Source of the DNA: Marinobacter sp. Arc7-DN-1
GTDB lineage: Bacteria; Pseudomonadota; Gammaproteobacteria; Pseudomonadales; Oleiphilaceae
Direction of reading: 5' to 3'
NCBI RefSeq assembly: GCF_003441595.1
Contig: NZ_CP031848.1
Span: 2,232,001 to 2,296,000, forward strand
Length of the DNA stretch: 64,000 nucleotides
The notes under the pieces were generated by a model. That model saw nothing but the letters and a program-made list of their open reading frames with translations, was not told the DNA's origin and did no database searches. The position numbers and the translations under genes were made by a program. Shown in pieces: positions 1 to 9,995 of this stretch; position 1 is the stretch's first letter; each line of letters begins with the position of its first letter.

Positions 1-1020
1 AAGATCTTCGGCCCCACTCCGGATGTGGCGCTTGAGTATGTTCGCCAGGGCATGAACAAGGCCGATCTGCTGGAGCAGCAGAAACACGTTCTTGGCCTGA
101 GGGACATCAATGTGGATATGCACGATGGCGAAATCACCGTGATCATGGGGCTCTCGGGTTCCGGGAAATCGACTCTGATCCGGCACCTGAACCGCCTGAT
201 TGATCCAACCGCTGGCGAGATCCGGGTCGACGGTGAGGACATCATGAACTTTAGCGAAGAACAGCTTCGTCAGCTCCGACGGGAGCGCATGTCCATGGTA
301 TTCCAGAAATTCGCCCTGCTTCCCCACAAGACCGTTCTGGAGAACGCGGGGATGGCCAAGGATATCCGCGGCTACACCACATCGGACTTCGAAGCCGATG
401 CCAGGAAATGGCTGGCCCGGGTTGGCCTTGAAGGTAACGAATACCAGTATCCGCACCAGTTGTCTGGCGGCATGCAACAGCGCGTGGGCATTGCCCGGGC
501 GCTGGTTTCCGACGCACCGATCATGCTGATGGACGAAGCTTTTTCAGCGCTGGACCCACTGATCCGTTCAGACATGCAGGACCTGCTGCTGGCACTGCAG
601 GAAGAGCTGAAAAAAACCATCGTGTTCATCACCCACGATCTGGATGAAGCCCTGAAACTGGCCGACCACCTGGTAATTCTCAAGGACGGTGAAATCGTCC
701 AGCAAGGTGATCCACAGGAGATACTGATCAACCCGGGCGATCCGTATATTGTCGACTTCATCAGTGATATTAACCGGGCACGGGTTCTCAGGGTACGTTC
801 AGTGATGGGCCCGCCAGATTCCCGTGAAGCCACCTATGCTGGCGACATCTCGGAGAAAGATAATCTGGAGTCGGTGCTCCTGAAATCCGGCGGCGATATG
901 TCTCTGAATTACCGGGTAATGCGGGACCAGGAGCATGTAGGCACCCTGCACATGAAAGACCTCGCCCTTGCACTGGTACCGACCCCGGCCTCAGAAGACC
1001 GGAGTAAAAGCGCAGCCTGA
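1..1020 (+). CDS. proV: Glycine betaine/proline-type ABC transporter ATP-binding protein (5' truncated)
   Basis: The open frame runs in from the left edge, so the true start lies outside the window. This is the ATPase of a quaternary-amine (ProU/OpuA-type) importer that drives osmoprotectant uptake at the inner membrane. Seen: the N-terminal KIFGPTPDVALEYVRQG stretch typical of ProV, Walker A GLSGSGKS (about 148-171), signature LSGGMQQRVGIARAL (about 460-504), Walker B LMDEAF followed by SALDP, and an ITHD switch histidine. The region after the ATPase (about 790-1000) is where CBS domains sit in this family, but it is poorly conserved here. The permease and binding-protein genes are not in the window; the next gene encodes a different kind of binding protein. 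The family call is firm, the substrate inferred. Confidence 0.9.
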   Translation, partial: KIFGPTPDVALEYVRQGMNKADLLEQQKHVLGLRDINVDMHDGEITVIMGLSGSGKSTLIRHLNRLIDPTAGEIRVDGEDIMNFSEEQLRQLRRERMSMVFQKFALLPHKTVLENAGMAKDIRGYTTSDFEADARKWLARVGLEGNEYQYPHQLSGGMQQRVGIARALVSDAPIMLMDEAFSALDPLIRSDMQDLLLALQEELKKTIVFITHDLDEALKLADHLVILKDGEIVQQGDPQEILINPGDPYIVDFISDINRARVLRVRSVMGPPDSREATYAGDISEKDNLESVLLKSGGDMSLNYRVMRDQEHVGTLHMKDLALALVPTPASEDRSKSAA

Positions 1021-1104
1021 ACGCCGCCGCAGGGTTACAAAACCGCTGCCAGGGTCTATGATCAAGGTAAAGCCGACCCCCTTCGGCACACCGGCTTTCC
1101 AACC

Positions 1105-1944
1105 ATGTCAAGAGCCCTGGTTCTGTGTTTTACGCTCATCCTGGTCGCCTGCTCACAGTCAGAGGACCCATCAACACTGGTTCCGGAAGTGGCTGCAAAG
1201 GCGAGTGAAACTTCCCCGGCGGCCCGCGCAACGCAACCCCGCCAGAAGATCATTATTGGCGCAGATCCGTGGTGCCCCCACAACTGTGAAGCCGGCTCAG
1301 ACCGTGAGGGTTACATGGTTGATATCGCCAGGGAAGTCTTTGCGCTGGCCGGAGTCGATGTCGAGTACGTCAATATGAGCTGGGCCCGGGCGATTCAGCA
1401 GGCCCGTGACGGGTACATTGATGGTGTTGTCGGGGCCTTACACGGCGATGTACCGGATTTTGTCTTCCCGGAGGAGGCTACCGGCCACACGGCGACGGCC
1501 CTGTATACCCATCCGGATAACGCCTGGAATTACAGAGGCACAGACTCTCTCAGCGATCTGACCCTGCTGGCCATCAACGGCTATTCCTATTCACCCGAGC
1601 TTGATGCCTACATTGCAGAACATCAGGATGATCCCGGAAAGGTCTGGATACTGTCCGGACCGGCTCCCCTCAGCCGGGCAATCGAATTACTGGACAAACA
1701 CCGTTCGGATGTTTTCCCGGAAGACCGCGAGGTCATGGAGTTGGCACTGCAGCAGCAGGGGAACCCTATAGCCCTGCGGATGACTGATGTGATACACCAA
1801 GCCCCGATCTACATCGCGTTCTCTCCGGGGAACCAGGACTCAGAAGAGCTCAGTGACCTTCTTTCAGAAGGGACACGAGCCCTGAAGAAATCCGGGCGGA
1901 TAGAGCAGATTATGGCCCGCTACGGGCTTACATGGCCGGAGTGA
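1105..1944 (+). CDS. Solute-binding lipoprotein, amino-acid ABC type (SBP family 3)
   Basis: The N-terminus is a short hydrophobic signal ending in a lipobox (LVAC, Cys about residue 16), so the product is probably a lipoprotein facing the periplasm. The rest has the two-lobe pattern of family 3 extracellular solute-binding proteins: a start like ADPWCPHNCEAG, GYMVDIAREVFALAG, then MSWARAIQQARDGYIDGVVG, and a C-terminal helix KKSGRIEQIMARYGL. No amino-acid permease or matching ATPase lies nearby; the upstream ATPase is of the betaine class. It may serve a transporter elsewhere or act as a sensory binding protein. Its 3' end overlaps the convergent META-domain gene by 25 bp. The ligand cannot be told. 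Confidence 0.8.
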   Translation: MSRALVLCFTLILVACSQSEDPSTLVPEVAAKASETSPAARATQPRQKIIIGADPWCPHNCEAGSDREGYMVDIAREVFALAGVDVEYVNMSWARAIQQARDGYIDGVVGALHGDVPDFVFPEEATGHTATALYTHPDNAWNYRGTDSLSDLTLLAINGYSYSPELDAYIAEHQDDPGKVWILSGPAPLSRAIELLDKHRSDVFPEDREVMELALQQQGNPIALRMTDVIHQAPIYIAFSPGNQDSEELSDLLSEGTRALKKSGRIEQIMARYGLTWPE

Positions 1945-2894
1945 AAAGCCCGAATCGTATCGCCTTCCGGCGTGGACAGACGCAACTCCCCTTTTCGCCC
2001 GATTTTCGCTGAGGCGACTCTCCCCAGCAGATTGAGAAAACGATCCTCCTGTCGCATCAGAACGGGCGCACACGCCATCCGGGTTATCGCCATCGGTCCG
2101 AAGGCAATCCCTTCACCGCCAAGCTTGTAGCTGCCTGTGTAGCGGTTACACGAGGACCGGCCGGCAATCCGGTTATCCTCAAGAAACTCGATCGTGATTT
2201 GCGAACGATCAATGATTCCGCTGCCCGCGAGATTCTCCACGACCCATTCAGCACCTCTGAACAGGCGTTGCGGATCGCCACCACAGCCACTGAACTCCCC
2301 GCCATTGACGGCGAGGCGCACCTGCGCCGGATACTGGGCGCCCGACATGCTGTCCTCACAGAGCTGCTGGGCAACGGTCAGAGTAATTGACAGATCATCC
2401 AGCGTTGCAACAAATTCCCGGCCGTGCCGGTTGGCGGTCTGCAGCGCCACCGGAATGCGTCGGGTCCTTTCCTCTTCGTAGGGCCTCGTCAGCAAAAGCT
2501 CCTGACCCTCAATCGTCACATGCCAGAAAGGTTCGTTGCCCCTGGCCTCGAAAGGCATCTCCAGGCCACCCGGAGGCAGACATTCGGGATAGGTCTGCCC
2601 CTGTATGGTCAGGGTTGCTCTCTCACCCTTGTTCCAGAAACGGGTCGTTTCATCTCCCGGAGCAACATACAGAGCACCGGATGCACTCTCCGCTGGCTTC
2701 AGCAAAATGCGCCGATCGAGATAGTCTACGCTGATCAGCTTGCTATCCTCAGTGCCGGATACCCCGATCTCGAGCTGCCCGCACGAGTAAACCCCGGAAG
2801 CACGCTTACTGCCTTCGGGCAAGGAAGAGCAGGCAGTGGCGGCAAGTCCGGAGGCAGTGACGACAGACAGCATCAAAACTCGTCCTGAGTACAT
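1920..2894 (-). CDS. MliC/META-domain lipoprotein
   Basis: Predicted exported lipoprotein of about 324 residues. I chose the ATG at 2894 over the upstream in-frame start at 2915 because an AGGGAA ribosome site precedes it; it gives a signal with lipobox ATAC. Three parts are visible. After the signal comes a stretch with the YSCG...W.KGERATL pattern of MliC-type lysozyme inhibitors. A middle part reads FEARGNEPFWHVTIEG, typical of COG3650-like lipoproteins. The C-terminal META (HslJ-like) domain has WVVENLAG, RSSCNRYTGSY and MAITRMAC. Cell-envelope stress or lysozyme resistance is an inference from these families. The gene is convergent with, and overlaps, the binding-protein gene. Confidence 0.75.
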   Translation of the reverse strand: MYSGRVLMLSVVTASGLAATACSSLPEGSKRASGVYSCGQLEIGVSGTEDSKLISVDYLDRRILLKPAESASGALYVAPGDETTRFWNKGERATLTIQGQTYPECLPPGGLEMPFEARGNEPFWHVTIEGQELLLTRPYEEERTRRIPVALQTANRHGREFVATLDDLSITLTVAQQLCEDSMSGAQYPAQVRLAVNGGEFSGCGGDPQRLFRGAEWVVENLAGSGIIDRSQITIEFLEDNRIAGRSSCNRYTGSYKLGGEGIAFGPMAITRMACAPVLMRQEDRFLNLLGRVASAKIGRKGELRLSTPEGDTIRAFHSGHVSP

Positions 2895-3038
2895 GGTCAG
2901 TTCCCTTGAAGACATGAATACAGACGCACAGTTTAAAACCCAACGGTCGCGAAGGCCAACGCCAAGGAATCGCGAGGCAGGGCTTCTTATACGGCGCCGC
3001 CGACATTATGCTAAAGGGCCGGATTCAGGAGACAACCC

Positions 3039-3776
3039 ATGGCGCTGAAACTCTACCAATTTGCCATTTCCCATTACTGCGAGAAAATCCGCTGGGCCCT
3101 CGATTTTAAAGGGCTCAACTATGAAACCGTCAACCTGCTGCCCGGCCAGCATATAAAAACCGTACGAACACTGACGGGCAAGGCGTCGTCAGTTCCGGTG
3201 CTCGACCACGATGGGCAGATCGTTCAGGGCTCGGCCCGGATTCTGGACTATCTCGATGAGACCTTTCCTGAACGGTCGCTAACGCCGGATGATCCGGAAT
3301 TGCGGAAGCAGGCGCTGGCCTGGGAGCATCGGCTGGATGAAGAGGCCGGGCCCGCCATTCGCTGTTACTCCTACCACCACTTTCTCCAGCGCCCGAAAAT
3401 CGTTGTGCCCATGCTGGCCGCCGGTACACCGTTCTATAACCGGATACTGCTGAGCCTGACCTTCAGCCGGGTTGACGAAGTCATGCGCCAATGGATGAAG
3501 ATCAACGAGAAAACCGCTGGGAAGTCCCGGCAGGTCATGGAGGGTCTGCTCAACGAACTGGCCGGCATATACAGCCAACAGGCGTTTCTGGTCGGCGACC
3601 GTTTTTCCCGGGCCGATCTGACCGCCGCAGCGCTGTTTGCACCCCTGTTCCAGCCCCCGGAATACCCGGTGCCCTGGCCCAAACCGGGGCGTATTCCGAA
3701 AGACATCAAAGCCTGGCTGGACCAGTGGCAACCTCAACTCCAGACACTGGAGAAAATTTACGCTGGTAACCGTTAA
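3039..3776 (+). CDS. Glutathione S-transferase family protein
   Basis: The N-terminal thioredoxin-like half begins LYQFAISHYCEKIRWAL, with the SxYCxKxR pattern common in bacterial GSTs. Residues around 55-70 (SSVPVLDHDGQIVQGSARI) hold the cis-Pro VPVL and the acidic/Ser glutathione-binding loop. The C-terminal half is helical, with FLVGDRFSRADLTAAALF, the usual N-capping/hydrophobic-staple region. Length (245 aa) fits the family. GGAGA lies 8 bases before the ATG. It appears to be a single gene; the substrate is unknown. Confidence 0.85.
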   Translation: MALKLYQFAISHYCEKIRWALDFKGLNYETVNLLPGQHIKTVRTLTGKASSVPVLDHDGQIVQGSARILDYLDETFPERSLTPDDPELRKQALAWEHRLDEEAGPAIRCYSYHHFLQRPKIVVPMLAAGTPFYNRILLSLTFSRVDEVMRQWMKINEKTAGKSRQVMEGLLNELAGIYSQQAFLVGDRFSRADLTAAALFAPLFQPPEYPVPWPKPGRIPKDIKAWLDQWQPQLQTLEKIYAGNR

Positions 3777-3996
3777 GGCAAACTGGCACTGGATGAACGG
3801 AGAGCCCCGGAGTACGGCATTACCCGACCGGTGCATTCCACTAACCTGATTGTGCTCTGGACTCACGAATACGTGGACCTGTTCCGCGACATGGCACAGC
3901 CAGGCAGATTATTGTCTCACCTCCAGCATTTATGGAAACCGCCGGAGTGGCAACGCCCGGCAACGTACAGGAATAACAAGGACCCGGGAAGGCACG

Positions 3997-4929
3997 ATGA
4001 ACAAACTCCCACTAAAGCTGAACGCAGCTGACGGCCACATTGTTTCCGGCACTGTGTTTTCCCCTGGCCATCCCCGGGCAGTCCTGGTTATCTCCCACGG
4101 TATGGCGGAGCATGCCGGCCGATATGCCGGTTTCGCCGAGTGGCTGTGCCATCACGGCATCGCCGTTGTTAGCTTTGATCACCGCGGCCACGGCCCAACC
4201 TGCACACCTGAGCAGCTGGGTCATTACAGCGATCAGAATGGCTGGCCCAAAGTCGTCGAAGACCTGCACCAGATAATCCGCTTTGCCCGGGACCAATATC
4301 CGGGCAAGCCCCTGATCCTGTTCGGCCACAGCATGGGCTCGTTCATCGCCCAGAGTTGCGTCCAGCGCCATGGCGACGCAGTGGACACCCTGATCCTCAG
4401 CGCCACCAACCGCATTCACCGCCCCGGGCTTCTGGCCTCAGGATTCCTGATCGGCCTGATCAGGCTGTTTCGCGGCCGACGCCATCGCAGCGCGACCATT
4501 GCCAGGATGACCTTCGGTAAGTTCAATAAACAGTTCCGCCCCAACCGCACGGACTGCGACTGGCTGAGCCGCGACCCGGAGCAAGTGGACAAATACCTGG
4601 CCGATCCGCTTTGCGGGTTCGAATGCACGACGGGGCTGTGGCATGATTTCGTTGAGGGTATGCTGTCCATCAACCCGGCGCTGTGGCGCAAAGACCTGCC
4701 GGTTCATCTGTTTGCGGGCACGGAAGATCCGGTCGGAGAAATGGGCCAGGGCATCCGGCACCACTTTCAGGCCATTCGCGAGGCAGGCGTTGAAACGGTC
4801 ACACTCCGGCTGTTCGAGGGTGGCCGTCATGAAATGCTCAATGAAACCAACTCAGGGGAAGTATGGCAGCATATTTTGCAGTGCACTCCGGTCAACACCC
4901 GCTACTCAGAGGCCTCTGTGCCGGCCTGA
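3997..4929 (+). CDS. Alpha/beta hydrolase (monoacylglycerol lipase/lysophospholipase type)
   Basis: The start at 3997 is chosen for the GGGAAGG ribosome site just before it; the longer frame from 3850 has no such support. The 310-residue protein has the S33-type order: oxyanion strand VLVISHGMAEHAGRY, HRGHGPT, nucleophile elbow GHSMGS (Ser about residue 117), acid in FAGTEDPVG and catalytic His in GGRHEMLNE. These fit a cytoplasmic lipase/esterase acting on monoacylglycerols or lysophospholipids. There is no signal peptide. Its last 67 bases overlap the start of modA in another frame, so the two are probably co-translated. Confidence 0.85.
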   Translation: MNKLPLKLNAADGHIVSGTVFSPGHPRAVLVISHGMAEHAGRYAGFAEWLCHHGIAVVSFDHRGHGPTCTPEQLGHYSDQNGWPKVVEDLHQIIRFARDQYPGKPLILFGHSMGSFIAQSCVQRHGDAVDTLILSATNRIHRPGLLASGFLIGLIRLFRGRRHRSATIARMTFGKFNKQFRPNRTDCDWLSRDPEQVDKYLADPLCGFECTTGLWHDFVEGMLSINPALWRKDLPVHLFAGTEDPVGEMGQGIRHHFQAIREAGVETVTLRLFEGGRHEMLNETNSGEVWQHILQCTPVNTRYSEASVPA

Positions 4930-5672
4930 TCGCCCTCTCGCTCACAATGGCATCCGCAGGCAGCCAGGCAGCGATGGTCACCGCCGCGGTCGCGGCCAAT
5001 TTTACCGGCACCATGGAGAAACTGATCCCCCGGTTTGAGCAACAGACCGGGCACAGGGTCCGTGCGAGCTATGGCTCAACCGGCAAGCTTTATGCTCAGG
5101 TTCGTCACGGCGCGCCGTTCGATGTTTTCCTTGCTGCCGACCAGGCCCGGCCGGAACGCCTGGAACGTGAAGGCGACGGCGTTGCGGGCACGCGCTTCAC
5201 CTACGCCAGAGGGCGGCTGGTGCTCTGGAGCCGGGAAGACAATCTTTTCTCTGACCCGGAATCGTTCCTGGCCTCGGCATCTGGCCCCCGGATCGCTATT
5301 GGTAACCCCAGGACAGCCCCCTACGGCATAGCCGCAATGGAAGTGTTCGATCACCTGAATCTGTCAGAAGCCGTCCGGCCCAGGCTGGTCAGTGGCGACT
5401 CCATCGCACAGACCTTTCAGTTCGTGGCAACCGGCAACGCCGGCGCCGGCTTTGTGGCGCTGGCGCAGGTCCGTGCATGGAACAAGCCGGGAGGGTCAGT
5501 TTGGCTGGTGCCTCAGTCCCTCCACAGCCCGATTACCCAACAGGCTCAGCTACTCAAGCGTGGCAAAGACAATGCGGGAGCGGCCGCCTTTCTTGCGTTC
5601 CTCCAGAGCAAAGAGGCCCGGGCAATTATTGAAAAAGACGGCTACGATACGGAACCCATGCCGACAGACTGA
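4863..5672 (+). CDS. modA: Molybdate ABC transporter, periplasmic binding protein
   Basis: This is the ModA molybdate/tungstate receptor. The N-terminus carries a signal peptide ([20 protein letters not shown]), and the mature part starts [22 protein letters not shown]. Seen: [25 protein letters not shown], the anion-binding Ser region of ModA, and later NPRTAPYG and the conserved domain-2 pattern [13 protein letters not shown]. Length 269 aa is normal. The ATG sits inside the 3' end of the hydrolase gene behind GGGGAAG. It starts a modABC run; modB follows 32 bp later. Confidence 0.93.
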   Translation: MAAYFAVHSGQHPLLRGLCAGLIALSLTMASAGSQAAMVTAAVAANFTGTMEKLIPRFEQQTGHRVRASYGSTGKLYAQVRHGAPFDVFLAADQARPERLEREGDGVAGTRFTYARGRLVLWSREDNLFSDPESFLASASGPRIAIGNPRTAPYGIAAMEVFDHLNLSEAVRPRLVSGDSIAQTFQFVATGNAGAGFVALAQVRAWNKPGGSVWLVPQSLHSPITQQAQLLKRGKDNAGAAAFLAFLQSKEARAIIEKDGYDTEPMPTD

Positions 5673-5704
5673 GTCGGCCACCCGATTCACCGAACGGAGC
5701 ATCC

Positions 5705-6382
5705 ATGAGCCCGGAATGGCAGGCCGTCTGGCTGACCCTGAAACTTGCCGGCATCACCACCGCCTTGTTGCTCATAATCGGCACGCCCATTGCCTGGTGG
5801 CTCGCCCGCAGCCGTCACTGGTCGCGCCAGCCGATCGCAGCCCTTGTGGCCCTGCCACTGGTTTTGCCGCCGACGGTGCTTGGCTTTTATCTGCTGATAC
5901 TGCTGGGCCCCGACGGCGCTATTGGTCAGCTGACGGAGAGCCTGGGCATTGGTCTGCTGCCGTTTACCTTCGAAGGCCTGGTGGTGGCTTCAGTCATCTA
6001 TTCGCTGCCCTTCACCGTGCAGCCACTGCAGAATGCCTTCCTGACCATCAACGACAACCTGCTGGAAGTCGCGGCCACGCTCAGGGCCTCGCCCCGGGAT
6101 CGCTTCTTCTCGGTGGTCATACCGCTGGCGCGCCCGGGCTTTCTGACGGCGGCCGTGCTCACCTTTGCCCACACCATTGGCGAATTTGGCGTGGTCCTTA
6201 TGATTGGCGGCAACATTCCCGGTGAAACCAAAGTGCTCTCGGTTGCCATTTTCGACCATGTGGAAGCCCTGGAGTACACCCAGGCTCACTGGCTGTCCGC
6301 CGGCATGCTGTTGTTCTCCTTCGTGGTACTGGTCAGCCTTTACTCCCTGAACAACCGGCGGTACCCCGGGGTGGTCCGATGA
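5705..6382 (+). CDS. modB: Molybdate ABC transporter permease
   Basis: Inner-membrane channel subunit of the molybdate importer, 225 aa, with about five membrane segments starting at [24 protein letters not shown]. The EAA loop that docks on ModC is visible as [25 protein letters not shown] (about residues 120-145). The end [22 protein letters not shown] is typical of ModB. It overlaps modC by 4 bases (ATGA), indicating coupled translation. Confidence 0.94.
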   Translation: MSPEWQAVWLTLKLAGITTALLLIIGTPIAWWLARSRHWSRQPIAALVALPLVLPPTVLGFYLLILLGPDGAIGQLTESLGIGLLPFTFEGLVVASVIYSLPFTVQPLQNAFLTINDNLLEVAATLRASPRDRFFSVVIPLARPGFLTAAVLTFAHTIGEFGVVLMIGGNIPGETKVLSVAIFDHVEALEYTQAHWLSAGMLLFSFVVLVSLYSLNNRRYPGVVR

Positions 6383-7452
6383 GCCCCATCCAGGCCCGCT
6401 TCCAGTGCCGTTTGGAGAGCTTTCAGCTGTCTGTGGATCTGTCTTTGCCCGCCGGAGGGGTCACCGCCCTGTTTGGCCACTCCGGCTGCGGCAAGACCAC
6501 CCTGTTGCGATGCATTGCCGGGCTACAGACCTCAGAGGGTTACCTGAATGTCGCGGGCGACTGCTGGCAGGACAGCTCGGGCTCCCGGCCCACGCACCTG
6601 CGTCCACTGGCCTATGTGTTCCAGGAAACCAGCCTGTTTCCTCACCTGTCTGTGCGCGGCAACCTGAACTATGGCTACCGGCGTATTCCTCCGGCTGAGC
6701 GCCGGATCCATTTCGATCAGGCGGTAAACTGGCTCGGGCTCACGCCTCTGCTGAACCGGATGCCGGCAAAACTTTCCGGCGGTGAACGCCAGCGGGTCGC
6801 CATTGCCCGGGCCCTGCTGACCAGCCCCCGGCTGCTGCTGATGGACGAGCCCCTGTCAGCGCTGGACCAGCCCAGCAAGCAGGAGATCATGCCTTATCTT
6901 GAGAACCTGCGGGGGAGCCTCGCCATTCCGGTGATCTATGTATCCCATTCAACCGCGGAAGTCGCACGCCTTGCAGATCACATCGTGATGATGGACAACG
7001 GCCGGGTCATCGCCGAAGGGCCGCTTCAGGAAACCCTGGCACGGACCGACCAGCCATTCGGCCTTGAAGCGGATGCCGGCGTGATTCTCAACGCAACCGT
7101 TGAGCAGGTTGAACCTGACTGGCATCTATGCCGGGCGGGATTCGATGGTGGTGAGTTGTGGCTGCGCCTGCATGACGGGCTATCGCCAGGAAACCCGGTA
7201 CGAGTGCAGGTTCTGGCGCGGGACATCAGTATCGCACTGGCGGCGCACCCGGATCAGAGCATTCAGAATCTGGTACCGGCAGTCATTGACGAAATTGCCC
7301 GGGAGGTAACACCGGGCACGTCGATGGTTCGTCTTCTGGCGGGGCAGACGCCTTTTCTGGCACGCCTGACAACCCGGTCACTGCATCAGTTAGATCTGGA
7401 GGCCGGAAGGAGCGTCTGGATGCAGATCAAGTCCGTGGCGATTGTCGACTGA
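6379..7452 (+). CDS. modC: Molybdate ABC transporter ATP-binding protein
   Basis: ATPase of the ModABC importer, 357 aa. Walker A is GHSGCGKTT, the signature [16 protein letters not shown], Walker [13 protein letters not shown], and the switch His is in VSHST. After about residue 290 there is a mop/TOBE regulatory domain ([18 protein letters not shown], then [13 protein letters not shown]), which binds oxyanion in this family. It overlaps modB. No modE regulator lies nearby and I cannot see a clear Mo box upstream of modA. Confidence 0.94.
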   Translation: MSPIQARFQCRLESFQLSVDLSLPAGGVTALFGHSGCGKTTLLRCIAGLQTSEGYLNVAGDCWQDSSGSRPTHLRPLAYVFQETSLFPHLSVRGNLNYGYRRIPPAERRIHFDQAVNWLGLTPLLNRMPAKLSGGERQRVAIARALLTSPRLLLMDEPLSALDQPSKQEIMPYLENLRGSLAIPVIYVSHSTAEVARLADHIVMMDNGRVIAEGPLQETLARTDQPFGLEADAGVILNATVEQVEPDWHLCRAGFDGGELWLRLHDGLSPGNPVRVQVLARDISIALAAHPDQSIQNLVPAVIDEIAREVTPGTSMVRLLAGQTPFLARLTTRSLHQLDLEAGRSVWMQIKSVAIVD

Positions 7453-7475
7453 ATCACCACGAGACGCTGTTTGCC

Positions 7476-8117
7476 TTAGCGGGTTCCGTAAACCACCATG
7501 GTCTTGCCCTTGACCCGCACCAGCCCCTGATCTTCGAGGGTTTTCAGGACCCGACCGACCATCTCCCGGGAACAGCCAACAATGCGACCAATTTCCTGGC
7601 GGGTGATCTTGATCTGCATGCCATCCGGATGGGTCATGGCATCGGGTTCCTTGCACAGGTCGAGCAATGTCCTCGCCACACGGCCGGTGACATCCAGGAA
7701 CGCCAGGTCACCCACCTTGCGAGTGGTCTGGCGCAGCCGGGAGGCCATCTGCTCGCCAATGAAGTACAGTACCCGGGGATCCTGCTGGGCAATCTCCCGG
7801 AACTTGGTATAGCTGATTTCGGCCACTTCGCATTCGGTCTTGGCCTTCACCCAGGCACTGCGGGAATCCATGTTGTCGAACAAGCCCATCTCACCGAAAA
7901 AATCACCGGCGTTAAGATAGGCCATGATCATCTCGCGGCCGTCGTCATCTTCAATGATAACGGTTACCGAGCCTTTGACGATGTAAAACAGGGAGTCACT
8001 CTTGTCCCCGGCGTAAATGATCGTACTCTTGGCTGGATAGCGCCGACGATGGCACTGTGACAGGAAGTAATCCAGATGCTTGGTTTTCTGCTCAACCGGC
8101 TTGACGATAGTGGCCAT
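7476..8117 (-). CDS. crp: CRP/Vfr-type cyclic-AMP receptor transcription regulator
   Basis: Global cAMP-responsive activator, 213 aa. The N-terminal cyclic-nucleotide domain shows [19 protein letters not shown] and the phosphate-binding cassette [18 protein letters not shown] with the conserved Arg-Ser. The C-terminal winged helix holds [29 protein letters not shown]. Length and sequence fit Vfr of Pseudomonas. It is divergent from the osmC-like gene. The gene set crp, osmC-like and prkB also lies together in E. coli (crp-yhfA-prkB), which supports the call. Confidence 0.93.
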   Translation of the reverse strand: MATIVKPVEQKTKHLDYFLSQCHRRRYPAKSTIIYAGDKSDSLFYIVKGSVTVIIEDDDGREMIMAYLNAGDFFGEMGLFDNMDSRSAWVKAKTECEVAEISYTKFREIAQQDPRVLYFIGEQMASRLRQTTRKVGDLAFLDVTGRVARTLLDLCKEPDAMTHPDGMQIKITRQEIGRIVGCSREMVGRVLKTLEDQGLVRVKGKTMVVYGTR

Positions 8118-8381
8118 AATGCGAGTCGTGCCTCCTCAGATACTGGCGGGTCCCATTGTTTGTTATTCACCCGGCTTTCCGTGCCGGTTCGTTCTTTTTT
8201 CTTGCAAAACTGCGCAACTTATAACAAGAAGGCCTGTTGCGGGCAACCGGAAAGAGTATACAACATGTATCCGGGCCCGGCTGCTCCCTCTCGCGGGTTG
8301 TGCTAGCATCCGGCCTCATAGGATCGACATCAGCGCTGCGTGTAACACCGGCCAACTGCAATCACAACGGAGAAACACCCC

Positions 8382-8804
8382 ATGAAAGCAACTGTCGACT
8401 GGACCGGCAACGCCAGTTTCAAAGTTACCAGTGGCAGTGGCCACAGTGTTCAGCTCGATGGCCCGCCCGATCATGGTGGCCAGAATCTGGGCCCCCGCCC
8501 GATGGAGATGCTGCTGATGGGGCTGGGTGGCTGCTCGTCCTTCGATGTCATGAGCATTCTCAACAAAAGCCGACAGGACGTGACGGCCTGCCATGCCGAG
8601 CTCGAAGCGGAGCGGGCCGATGCAGTTCCCGCGGTCTTCACCCGGATTCACCTGCACTTCGTGGTCACCGGTAGCCAGTTGAAGGAAAACCTGGTCAAGC
8701 GGGCAGTCAGCCTCTCGGCCGAGAAGTATTGCTCGGCGTCCATCATGCTCGAAAAGGCCGGTGTTGCAATTACCCACAGTTACGAAATCCGCGAGGCCCA
8801 ATAG
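8382..8804 (+). CDS. OsmC/Ohr family protein (YhfA-like)
   Basis: Small 140-residue OsmC-fold protein. The two redox cysteines of the family are present in GLGGCSSFDV (about residue 50) and AEKYCSASIM (about residue 114), so a peroxide-reducing or related thiol function is possible. GGAGA lies 10 bases before the ATG. It is divergent from crp over a 264-bp gap, the same neighbourhood as E. coli yhfA and its Pseudomonas counterpart between vfr and speD. The physiological substrate is not known. Confidence 0.88.
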   Translation: MKATVDWTGNASFKVTSGSGHSVQLDGPPDHGGQNLGPRPMEMLLMGLGGCSSFDVMSILNKSRQDVTACHAELEAERADAVPAVFTRIHLHFVVTGSQLKENLVKRAVSLSAEKYCSASIMLEKAGVAITHSYEIREAQ

Positions 8805-9064
8805 CCCGGCAGGCCGGAGCCCCGGAAATCCGGCTCAGGGTCCTCTACGGCCCATTCTCCGCAGGCCGGATGCATGGGAAGTTACGGATGCTAAAATGTC
8901 ATTGCACATACTATTCAACGCCACTTGCGGTGTGCATAATACGCACCCTCTCCGCCGGTCTGCGCAAAAGGTGAACAACCCGGTCAGTAGTCGGTGGCGG
9001 CCTCGGCAGAGCATCTAACAGCAGCTCTGCAGTCATTCATCTCCACGATCCGGAGGGGCTGAGC

Positions 9065-9859
9065 ATGGAATCAAAACTCCAGCTGCACGGTTTTAACAAC
9101 CTGACCAAATCCCTGAGCTTTAACATCTACGACATCTGTTATGCGCAGACCGAAGAACAACGTGAAGCGTACATCGACTACATCGATGAAATGTATAACG
9201 CCGAGCGCCTTACCCAGATCCTGTCTGACGTGGTCAAGATCATCGGTGCCAATATCCTCAATATTGCACGCCAGGATTATGAGCCTCACGGCGCGTCGGT
9301 TACCATGCTGATCGCCGAGCATGAACTCACCGGTGGCGAAGAGCCCGACAACGAAGAATCTCCGGGCCCGCTGCCGGATACCATTGTGGCGCACCTGGAC
9401 AAGAGCCATGTCACTGTTCACACCTACCCGGAAAGCCATCCCCACGATGGCGTAAGCACGTTCCGGGCAGACATCGACGTGTCCACCTGCGGCCTGATTT
9501 CGCCGCTAAAGGTGCTGAACTACCTGATCCACAGCTTTGATTCCGATGTGGTCACCGTGGATTACCGTGTCCGCGGCTTCACCCGCGACGTGGACGGCAC
9601 CAAACACTACATCGATCACGACATCAACTCGATCCAGAACTATCTGACCGAAGATACCCAGAATGCGTATCAGATGATCGATGTGAATGTGTACCAGGAA
9701 AACCTGTTCCACACCAAGATGATGCTGAAGAATTTCAACCTTGATAACTATGTGTTCGGTGTCAATGCCAGTGACCTTGAGCCACGGGAAGCCCAGTCCA
9801 TTGAGGATCGCCTGCGCCGCGAAATGCTGGAGATTTTCTATTCCCGAAACGTGGAATAA
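9065..9859 (+). CDS. speD: S-adenosylmethionine decarboxylase proenzyme
   Basis: Makes decarboxylated SAM for spermidine synthesis. The 264-residue class 1A (E. coli type) form cleaves itself to create a pyruvoyl cofactor. The cleavage site Lys113-Ser114 is visible in [16 protein letters not shown]. Conserved stretches [10 protein letters not shown] and [14 protein letters not shown] are also present. CGGAGG precedes the ATG. speE is not adjacent. The position near crp/osmC matches Pseudomonas gene order. Confidence 0.95.
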   Translation: MESKLQLHGFNNLTKSLSFNIYDICYAQTEEQREAYIDYIDEMYNAERLTQILSDVVKIIGANILNIARQDYEPHGASVTMLIAEHELTGGEEPDNEESPGPLPDTIVAHLDKSHVTVHTYPESHPHDGVSTFRADIDVSTCGLISPLKVLNYLIHSFDSDVVTVDYRVRGFTRDVDGTKHYIDHDINSIQNYLTEDTQNAYQMIDVNVYQENLFHTKMMLKNFNLDNYVFGVNASDLEPREAQSIEDRLRREMLEIFYSRNVE

Positions 9860-9865
9860 GTGTTC

Positions 9866-9911
9866 ACCGGTAGCGTCCTGAACAGGGCGCCACCGGTCCT
9901 TCAGTTTTTTT
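9866..9911 (+). terminator. Possible terminator after speD
   Basis: An inverted repeat ACCGGT...ACCGGT with an inner GC-rich imperfect stem begins 6 bases after the speD stop. It is followed, after a few bases, by a run of seven T. The offset of the T-run makes the call moderate. Confidence 0.45.
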
Positions 9912-9995
9912 GATGTCACCCGCCAGATTTCTGCGTTTTATACTCGCCTCTCCTCCCGATTAAATAGTCACCAGGGCAAACGAGAGGAGGACACC

